Below are positions 6,247-12,200 of a stretch of DNA of 12,747 nt, in pieces. The DNA is taken from NCBI GenBank assembly GCA_043800105.1, contig JAZDNJ010000080.1:1-12747 (forward strand), given 5' to 3'. Every line of letters begins with the position of its first letter. Position 1 is the first letter of the stretch. Under the pieces are notes generated by a model. That model ran no database searches. It worked only from the letters and a program-made list of their open reading frames with translations, and was not told the origin of the DNA. This DNA is from JAFGTE01 sp043800105. Lineage in GTDB: Bacteria > Patescibacteriota > Gracilibacteria > UM-FILTER-43-11. Made by a program: the position numbers and the translations under genes.

Positions 6247-7269
6247 GAAGGTAAGGTTGAGGATATCGGAATCCTCTTTCGTACCTCCTTTCTCACGAGT
6301 CTCCTCCGTCACCGGAGGGGTCTTGCGCTCCTCCTCCACCGGCTCCAGGCAGTGGCCGCAGCGTCGGCCTTTTGCCTCCGTCTGTTTGTGGCAGTGCGGA
6401 CAGACAACACTGTCCGCGCTCACAATGACCACTGCGGGTCCTCCGTCTCTCGGAAGGAAAGCCTGGCAGTGGCCGCAGCGTCGGCCCTTCGTTTCCGTCT
6501 GCTTGTGGCAGGCGGGGCAGGTAATTAGCCTGGCCGAAGGTGCCGGCGTGACTGGCGGGGTGGGGCTAGCGTCCGGGTCCGGCGCGGGGCCGGGTGCCGG
6601 TTGGGGCGTAGTGCCGGACCCGTTGTCGGGCTGGCTGTCCGCGCCACCTTCGTCGCCCTGCCAATCGGTAATCACTGACGGCAGTTGGCGGTGCCAGAGG
6701 AAGTAAGGCACTTCCCTGGCCGCAATGGCCTCCCTCAGCTTCGGGATGAACCTGAAGGAGTGCATGATGGCCATGACGGCAAACAACAATGCCGCCACAA
6801 CCATCAGGCTCCGGGAGCCCCCCTGTACCGAGCTGTCCGGGGCGGTTCGCAGGAGCTCATAAATGAACCCGCAAACCACTCCCGCGGCATAGCCCTTCAG
6901 AAGGGCGATGACAGCCTTGCGCTCATCCCATTCACGAAGAATGAACAGGCTTACCGCCGCCATCACCAGCCCAATGACAAGGCCGTGCTGCCAGTTCCGC
7001 CCCACGAAGTCGCGCCAGGACATCTGGTTCCAGAAGTTCTGGGCGTGGTTCCAGAAGTCCGCCGTTTTCTCAGCTCCTTCTGTTACCGTCTCAACCACCT
7101 CCTTGGCCTTTTCTTTGGCCTGCCTGCCCTGCTCCACGACCTGACCAGCCTTATTCCTGGCCCTGTCGATGATTCCGGGCTTCTGGGCCTCCGCCATGGC
7201 GGAAACCAGGATGGTGACGATGGCCGAAGCCATCGCCGCGAACAGTCGTTGCAACGTCTTTCTGGCCAT
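6244..7269 (-). CDS. Gene B: exported three-span membrane protein with two tandem zinc ribbons
   Basis: The protein has 341 residues and is of unknown function. The start at 7269 is supported by AGGAG (7282-7278), eight bases upstream. A signal peptide runs to about residue 28 (SAMAEA). A charged helical stretch follows (about 30-80), then three membrane spans (about 95-111, 121-141, 153-171). A Pro/Asp/Gly-rich linker (about 205-245) leads to two near-identical zinc ribbons: C251-x2-C254..C265-x2-C268 and C290-x2-C293..C304-x2-C307. Each contains HKQTE-x-KGRRCGHC. The protein ends DSDILNLTF, almost the same as gene C (DYDILNLTF). The ribbons probably bind zinc and mediate contacts; no enzymatic residues are evident. 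Composition is GC-rich. Confidence 0.83.
   Translation of the reverse strand: MARKTLQRLFAAMASAIVTILVSAMAEAQKPGIIDRARNKAGQVVEQGRQAKEKAKEVVETVTEGAEKTADFWNHAQNFWNQMSWRDFVGRNWQHGLVIGLVMAAVSLFILREWDERKAVIALLKGYAAGVVCGFIYELLRTAPDSSVQGGSRSLMVVAALLFAVMAIMHSFRFIPKLREAIAAREVPYFLWHRQLPSVITDWQGDEGGADSQPDNGSGTTPQPAPGPAPDPDASPTPPVTPAPSARLITCPACHKQTETKGRRCGHCQAFLPRDGGPAVVIVSADSVVCPHCHKQTEAKGRRCGHCLEPVEEERKTPPVTEETREKGGTKEDSDILNLTF
6348..6520 (-). repeat. Tandem 39-residue zinc-ribbon duplication within gene B
   Basis: About 56 bp at 6348-6403 and 6465-6520 are near-identical, 117 bp (39 codons) apart. Each encodes C-P-x-C-HKQTE-x-KGRRCGHC. The high DNA identity indicates a recent duplication or homogenisation. 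Confidence 0.85.
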
Positions 7270-7301
7270 GTCTTTTTCTCCTTTTCCTGGTTAACTCGCT
7301 A

Positions 7302-7370
7302 AGCAATGTAAGTAAAAGAACAATCCGCCATCAACACTCTTGCGAGGTTAATGACGAGTGGAACCTTTAC
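7302..7370 (-). promoter_or_regulatory. Leader element of gene B (hairpin plus boxA-like motif)
   Basis: Bases 7302-7330 match 8978-9006 before gene C at 27 of 29 positions, and AATGAC..GTGGAACCTTTAC (7350-7370) matches 9031-9055 with a small indel. The middle (7331-7349) differs in sequence but still folds (AAC, CTC / GAG, GTT, loop TTGC). The minus strand contains TGTTCTTTTAC (7322-7312), similar to boxA. It lies 33-101 bases before the start of gene B. Confidence 0.6.
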
Positions 7371-7378
7371 GTCAGTGA

Positions 7379-7390
7379 TTTTAAAGAACT
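7379..7390 (-). promoter_or_regulatory. BoxA-like motif right after the gene C hairpin
   Basis: On the minus strand this reads AGTTCTTTAAAA, sharing GTTCTTTAAAAT with the gene A leader (3931-3920). It follows the gene C hairpin directly and precedes the gene B leader element. Confidence 0.35.
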
Positions 7391-7392
7391 TC

Positions 7393-7433
7393 CCGGCCCC
7401 CCTCATCCATTTCCAGGCGGAGAGGGGAACCGG
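7393..7433 (-). terminator. GC-rich hairpin after gene C
   Basis: CCGG (7393-7396) and CCCCTC (7399-7404) pair with GAGGGG (7422-7427) and CCGG (7430-7433), with a 2x2 internal mismatch and a 17-base loop. It begins directly after the stop-codon repeat of gene C. No T-run follows, so read-through into gene B is possible. Confidence 0.55.
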
Positions 7434-7447
7434 TACATTCATTGCTA
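7434..7447 (-). repeat. 14 bp inverted repeat over the stop codon of gene C (3' copy)
   Basis: On the minus strand this reads TAGCAATGAATGTA, where TAG is the stop codon. The exact same 14 bases occur on the plus strand at 8977-8990 in the gene C leader, so the two copies are perfectly inverted around gene C. Confidence 0.8.
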
Positions 7448-8839
7448 GAAAGTGAGGTTGAGGATATCGTAATCCTCATCCTCACCTTCCTGTGGTGGCG
7501 GGGGCACCGGCTCCTCCGGTGCCGGATCGGGCGTGGTAGCCGTTCCCGCCGGAGTGCCAAAAGGCGTCCCGCAGTGGGGACAGCCCCTGTATCCACGGCC
7601 CGCGTCGTAAAGCTCCTTGCAGGAGGAGCATTGCCGTTCCAGAACAAAGTCCGGAACCACCACCGGGGGTGGCGGCGCAGGCGCATCCGGAGTCGCTGGC
7701 GGGGGCGGAGCACCCGGTGTGCCCGGGTGTGCCCGATCCTCGCCTGGTTCGTGGAAGGGCGTCTGCTCGGGCGGCGGCGGATGGTCGTGCCCGCACTTCG
7801 GGCACTTCTGGTGGGCCCCAAAGACTTCCCGCCGGAAGCCCTCCTTCTTGTCGTCCCCCGCGTACCCGCAGCCCTCACACTTGACCCAGTGGGGGTTTGG
7901 GTGGTCGCAGGTTGGCGACAGGCAGAATGGGGCGTCCTTGGGGTTCCACCCCTCGTAAGCCCCGCCCGGTCCCGGGCACTGCTTCCACTCGGTCTTGAAG
8001 CGCCCCGGGTCCTTCAGGTCGGGGATTTTCCGCCCCTCCTTGTCCCGGACGAAGTCCAGCTCCTTGTTCGGGCACTTCCATGCCCCATCCGAGGCCCGCG
8101 GTTCGTGCTTCAGGATGGCGCGAGCCCTTTCCGCTGCCTTTTGTCCTCTGCCAGTCTTGGTAACGAACTGATAGATTCCGAAGGCTGCCCCGGCGATGCT
8201 GGGGGCGTAGTACAGGGGCTCGTTGAGCTCCCGGCGGTTGATGATCGCCGAGATCATCACGATGCCAAGCGCAATGTGAAACCCCGAGACGTTGCCTTGA
8301 AAGGGGCCCACGATAATGTCCTTTACAATACCCATGAACTGCTTGATGTAGCCAAGTCCAGAGCTCGCCAGGTGCTTGATGGCACCGACGATGATAAAGA
8401 ACATCACGATGTACCAGGTAGCCTTCGAGAGCAGGCCAACCAGGGTCGTCGAGAGGTTGATAAACGGCACGGCGCTCCAGAACGACGAAATGCCGCCCTG
8501 GATGAGACCAAGCGCCAGCCCGATGCCCATGCCAATAATCATCCACATGATCATCAGGGCGATCGGCAGGACCATGAAGCCGCTGACGCGGCCGATCTTG
8601 ATTTTGTCAGCTTCGTCAAGTTTCCAGAGACCGTAGATGGTCAGCCCGGAAGCGACGATAGACATCAGGATACCCCAGTCCCCGTAGGCACTGTAGGTGA
8701 AGAAACTGGGTTGGATGATCTGTCGCCAGATCTTCACCCCGATTCCGTAAAACAGGTCCGCCGGACCGGCGGCCAGCGCGACACTCGGAATGAGCATCGC
8801 TGTGAGAAAGGCCATACAGGCCATCAGTTTTTTGCTCAT
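7445..8839 (-). CDS. Gene C: exported polytopic membrane protein with a zinc-ribbon, proline-rich C-terminal half
   Basis: The protein has 464 residues and is of unknown function. The start at 8839 is set by AGGAG (8850-8846), six bases upstream, and by a signal peptide (MSKKLMA.., cleavage near ALAA24). Four or five membrane spans follow (about 55-74, 86-110, 138-155, 185-200, 209-227). The C-terminal half is Cys- and Pro-rich: C256, C288, C306, C311, then C321-x2-C324 and C346-x2-C349, then a long proline linker (about 354-395), and a final ribbon C404-x2-C407..C420-x2-C423. It ends EDYDILNLTF, matching gene B. Residues 266-273 (DKEGRKIP) match gene A. Gene B is downstream in the same orientation. 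A resemblance to secretion-channel membrane subunits is only superficial. Composition is strongly GC-rich. Confidence 0.83.
   Translation of the reverse strand: MSKKLMACMAFLTAMLIPSVALAAGPADLFYGIGVKIWRQIIQPSFFTYSAYGDWGILMSIVASGLTIYGLWKLDEADKIKIGRVSGFMVLPIALMIMWMIIGMGIGLALGLIQGGISSFWSAVPFINLSTTLVGLLSKATWYIVMFFIIVGAIKHLASSGLGYIKQFMGIVKDIIVGPFQGNVSGFHIALGIVMISAIINRRELNEPLYYAPSIAGAAFGIYQFVTKTGRGQKAAERARAILKHEPRASDGAWKCPNKELDFVRDKEGRKIPDLKDPGRFKTEWKQCPGPGGAYEGWNPKDAPFCLSPTCDHPNPHWVKCEGCGYAGDDKKEGFRREVFGAHQKCPKCGHDHPPPPEQTPFHEPGEDRAHPGTPGAPPPPATPDAPAPPPPVVVPDFVLERQCSSCKELYDAGRGYRGCPHCGTPFGTPAGTATTPDPAPEEPVPPPPQEGEDEDYDILNLTF
8021..8044 (-). repeat. 24 bp module shared with gene A (copy in gene C)
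   Basis: GGGGATTTTC-CG-CCCCTCCTTGTC differs from 3576-3599 only at the central two bases. In both proteins an EW pair and a cysteine follow the encoded motif. Confidence 0.6.
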
Positions 8840-8858
8840 AACGAGCTCCTTCTCCCCT

Positions 8859-8877
8859 CGCGGGGTTTGTACCCGCG
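8859..8877 (-). promoter_or_regulatory. Hairpin just upstream of the gene C ribosome binding site
   Basis: CGCGGG (8859-8864) pairs perfectly with CCCGCG (8872-8877) around a seven-base loop, nine bases upstream of the AGGAG SD site. It could tune access to the SD site. Confidence 0.45.
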
Positions 8878-8890
8878 TAGGGTGTAGTTT

Positions 8891-8968
8891 GAGTTGAACT
8901 TGTTGTCCTGTGACTTTCTCCAATCCCGCCTTATCGGAACCAAAGAAGGTCACAAGACCAGTCAACTC
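8891..8968 (-). promoter_or_regulatory. Long imperfect stem in the gene C leader
   Basis: Three nested helices: GAGTTGA (8891-8897) with TCAACTC (8962-8968); 8907-8914 with 8949-8956 (8 bp, one G-U in the RNA); and 8924-8928 with 8935-8939 (5 bp, one G-U in the RNA). Together they form one 78-base extended stem in the transcript. No known riboswitch class is recognised. The in-frame TTG start at 8965 that would extend gene C through it is rejected. Confidence 0.5.
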
Positions 8969-8976
8969 TTATGCCA

Positions 8977-8990
8977 TAGCAATGAATGTA
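8977..8990 (+). repeat. 14 bp inverted repeat in the gene C leader (5' copy)
   Basis: TAGCAATGAATGTA, an exact inverted partner of 7434-7447. In the transcript the two could pair and join the leader to the stop-codon region. Confidence 0.8.
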
Positions 8991-9055
8991 AAAGAACAAT
9001 CCGCCAGCCATCGCCCCCGCTTAGCGGGGAAATGACAGGCAGGTGGAACGCTTAC
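8978..9055 (-). promoter_or_regulatory. Leader element of gene C (hairpin plus boxA-like motif)
   Basis: Homologous to 7302-7370 before gene B. The central hairpin here is CCCCGC/GCGGGG with a TTA loop (9015-9029), different in sequence from that of gene B but in the same place. TGTTCTTTTAC lies at 8998-8988 on the minus strand. The order hairpin then boxA resembles the boxB-boxA order of rRNA operon leaders. Confidence 0.6.
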
Positions 9056-9093
9056 ATCCGAAATGACTTGTGAAAGGGCAAAGATTGACAAAG

Positions 9094-9110
9094 TGGGGAA
9101 GATGTCCCCA
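9094..9110 (-). promoter_or_regulatory. Hairpin at the very 5' end of the gene C transcript
   Basis: TGGGGA (9094-9099) pairs with TCCCCA (9105-9110) around a five-base loop, only a few bases after the predicted transcription start (near 9114). It could protect the 5' end. Confidence 0.4.
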
Positions 9111-9120
9111 AATGGCAAAT

Positions 9121-9149
9121 ATTTTACTATAATATTTATTTCCTGTCAA
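9121..9149 (-). promoter_or_regulatory. Strong sigma-70 promoter of gene C
   Basis: On the minus strand, TTGACA (9149-9144), a 17 bp spacer, and TAAAAT (9126-9121). The start point near 9114 gives a leader of about 275 bases before gene C. Region 8840-9291 (452 bp) has no gene; it holds the terminator of gene F, this promoter and the structured leader. Confidence 0.82.
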
Positions 9150-9164
9150 GGTTATTTGCCCTCC

Positions 9165-9221
9165 AAAAAAGAGGACAAATTTGGCTTTAAACAAATGTAT
9201 CTAAAGCTTTTTTGTCCCTCC
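9165..9221 (-). terminator. Intrinsic terminator after gene F
   Basis: GAGGACAAA (9171-9179) pairs with TTTGTCC-C-TC (9211-9220) with one bulge, and inside it GCTTTA (9184-9189) pairs with TAAAGC (9202-9207). On the minus strand six Ts follow (9170-9165). This is the best terminator on the minus strand and separates F from the gene C promoter. Confidence 0.75.
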
Positions 9222-9227
9222 GGTAGA

Positions 9228-9256
9228 ATTGTTTCACAAAAAATCCCCCATGTCAA
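9228..9256 (-). promoter_or_regulatory. Possible weak promoter immediately before the gene F terminator
   Basis: TTGACA (9256-9251), 17 bp, then AACAAT (9233-9228), a poor -10. If active it would make an RNA of about 57 bases ending at the terminator at 9165. Confidence 0.2.
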
Positions 9257-9291
9257 TGGTCTTAGGCCCGCGGCGCCTTATGGTGAATCAC

Positions 9292-12200
9292 TTACGGAGT
9301 GGCTGGCGTGGCGGCATTTGCCTTACTATTCAGGGCGGATTCGATATCTTTATTCGGCCTCTTCGCCGCGGCATAATAATCCTGGTAGAATTTCTGCATA
9401 TCCGCGTAGTTCGGCGTATCTTTCGTGTAAAACCCGCTGCCAGCGTAATCTTTGTCATCTTTTACAAGGGAAAGATTGAGTTTTTTATTACGTTTCTGGG
9501 CGTAATTCAGCGAAAATTCATAAAGCGCGGCGTTTTTTTCAACTTTATAAAATTCGGAAAGCGCCATATGTTTGTCTTTACCGCTGGTAAATACCTCATC
9601 AATAAGAATTCTTGTCGATTCATCTGCTTTGGTGGCTTCCTTCACCGCCTCCTGAAATTCTTTGCTAGCTTTAAGGCCCGCGATACCGGCAAGAATTTCG
9701 CCGGCGAATTCTATATGCCCTAAAATAATTCTTGGCACCTGTGCCGCGTAGGCCCCCCCGACTGTAAGCACATATCTAACTAGTTCCGTGTCCAGCGAGA
9801 AGGCATCCCGCAGATTTTCCCAACGGGTTTTAGCAGGATCCACCATAAAAGGTTCCCGATCCCTGAATTTACTGGCCTCCGTATAATCCGCCCAGCGTCC
9901 GGTCTCTTTCAGATTAAGTTCGGCGCTGTCTTTTAAGGGCATGCGCCAGAACACGTACATTTTCTGACCTTTGATAAACTGGATTTCGTGAATAGATTCC
10001 ATATGTTTTTCCTGCCCAGGCTTCATGCCTTCTCTTCTGAAGCGTGCCCAGGCCTTTTCTTCAGAAGCTATTAAAAGCCGACTAGTCACATTTTCAGGAC
10101 TGTCCGCATACTTGGGATCGTTCATGTTAATTTTGGCATCCGCGTAAGACACTTCCGAAATAAAATAACCCACATTCTGCCCGGGATCTTTGTAAAACCA
10201 ATCACCCCGCTTTGCCAATGTCCTCTCCGGAAAGCCATCCAGTCCTATTATCACATTGCCCTGCGCATCCTTTGTAACGGGAGCCATAGCGTTTAAAAAA
10301 GGTTCCTGAAACAAACCGTAATAACTGAATTTGCGGTTCAGTTCAATATTCGACGAATTAAGGTGCGCGAGATTCCCGCGCTCTATAATATTATCCGCAG
10401 TTATGTCATCTTTATCCCCAATAGACTCACGTTTTGTACTGCGCAGGCTTTCTTCGACTTCTCGCAGTTTGGCCAGGGTCCATGGAATGGCCCAGTTATC
10501 GACAGCCATAACAAACTTAAAGGGCAGTGTGACGCCGGTATACAATAATTGCAAGTGGTTCCCAACCCCGCGCCTGATTTCATAGTGGTGTTCCCCGTAC
10601 CACAGAACAGCCCTTTCCTTGCCGAAATAAATTTTTCTTCCGGTTGTTTCGCAGAATTCAGAAAATAACTGTTTGGCGTCCTGAGCGAGGTTGCCCAGGC
10701 TGTCAAAAAACTGCTCGGCGTAGCCGGACCCCGGGTTATAAACATGTTCGCGGCTCCATGTGACAAGACTCTCATACCCTTCCTTAACCGTTTCCGTCAC
10801 CAAACCGACGAGCGTCTTGTTTTTGGTCAGGTCAACCTGTTTTGGGTCGATTTCACAGCTCATTACCATTTGCCAGGTAATGTCGGTTTTTTTCACGCCC
10901 CCGCTTTTAAACCATTCAAGGTGGTCGTAAGTGGTATATTTGGGTTTGTAGTTCGGGTCGTCGTACATTTTGATCCACCTTTCTTTTAGTTCTTCTTTTC
11001 CGTGGACGGCGTCGCGTTTATTGTCTTTTTCACCCACATAGCCAAAGAAGTGTTTGACGGCTTCATAAACCACATGGCGGGCCTCCCTGTCTTTATCTTT
11101 TTTGACCCAGGTAACTTTTGGCGCGATCAGTCTTAAGTCAATCTGCCGCGGGAATTTGTCTTTCGATCCCGGAGGCTGGGGCATGCCGTTCGGATCAGAA
11201 CTTTCATACCATTCCATCACCTGATGGAAAGGCACGTCATTAAGTTCCGTAAGCGCGGCCCCGTGAGCTTCAGGCGTAATATCCTTGTCTTCCATATGCG
11301 TTTCGGCGTCCTGCCTCAGCACTTCTTCATAAGTGCCTTCCATGGCGCCGGCAATGGAATCCAGTCCGGCCCTGTCCAGAATTCCCCGCCCCGTTATTTC
11401 TTTGGCGGCAATCTCGATGGCGCCGGCCACGAACAGGGCCCTCAGCATTTTGCCGGCCTTCGTTTCGCCCTTCATGGCCATGCGGGCGGACTTGTAAAAA
11501 CCGTACATCAGCACCAGGCCGGCGGCCCGGTTGGCCATGCTCTGGCCCGGGCCGGTGAGCATTGCCCAGACACCGCCAACGTACTCGCTGACTTTATCGC
11601 CAATGTGCACGCCGCGAAGTTTGGCGTCGATTTCTTTGGCCTTACGGTCCGAGATCGCACCTGTTTCGGCGCGGGTGCCCAGGTGCAGTTTCAGCATCCT
11701 GAAAGTGTTCAGCACCACAAAATCTTCACTTCCTTCTTCCAGGCTGCCCTCGATTTCAGTCATCGACTTCGCGCCTTTGTACTTCGCGCGGATCGCTTCC
11801 AGCCCGGCAATAAAATCCTGCTTTCCTCCCGCGATACTGTCGGCAAGTATTATCTTAAACATGCCGGTCAGCTGCTTAAATTCCTCGTCACTGCCCAGCA
11901 GTAAATATTCCCAATAATCCGTTTTAAGCTTTGGGTTCTTTTGGATCTCGCTCAGGTACTTGGGAAAGACGCCCTCGATGCGGATTCCCAGCGCCTCAAA
12001 ATACATCTGCATATTGCCCTCCTGCAGTTCGGCGGTTTTAAAATTTACCTGTAAATCAAACATCCGGCGCTGGTAGTCTTCCAGGCTGATTTTATCAATA
12101 ATGTCCATGTCACCCAGGTCGTTCAGGTCTTTCCCGATACGTTCGGCGTATGTGTCCGCCTTCATATCTGCAATAAATTTCTGGGATTCGACTTTAATAG

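Noticed and set aside
6348..6520. CRISPR-like direct repeats
   Set aside because: There are only two units, in frame within a gene and encoding zinc ribbons.
7445..8839. Gene C as a type IV secretion channel subunit (VirB6/TrbL-like)
   Set aside because: Only the signal peptide and several spans are alike. No specific motif was seen, and no VirB4-like ATPase lies in the window.
7442..8887. A 481-codon plus-strand open frame opposite gene C
   Set aside because: It is an antisense shadow in GC-rich DNA: Arg/Gly/His-rich low complexity and no recognisable domain. The minus-strand frame has a signal peptide, membrane spans, CxxC pairs and an SD site.
8840..8965. N-terminal extension of gene C to a TTG at 8965
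   Set aside because: The SD site and signal peptide at 8839 are decisive, and the extension runs through the structured leader.
6237..8990. Insertion sequences bounded by the inverted repeats around B and C
   Set aside because: Neither gene resembles a transposase and no target-site duplications were seen. A mobile origin remains possible but unsupported.
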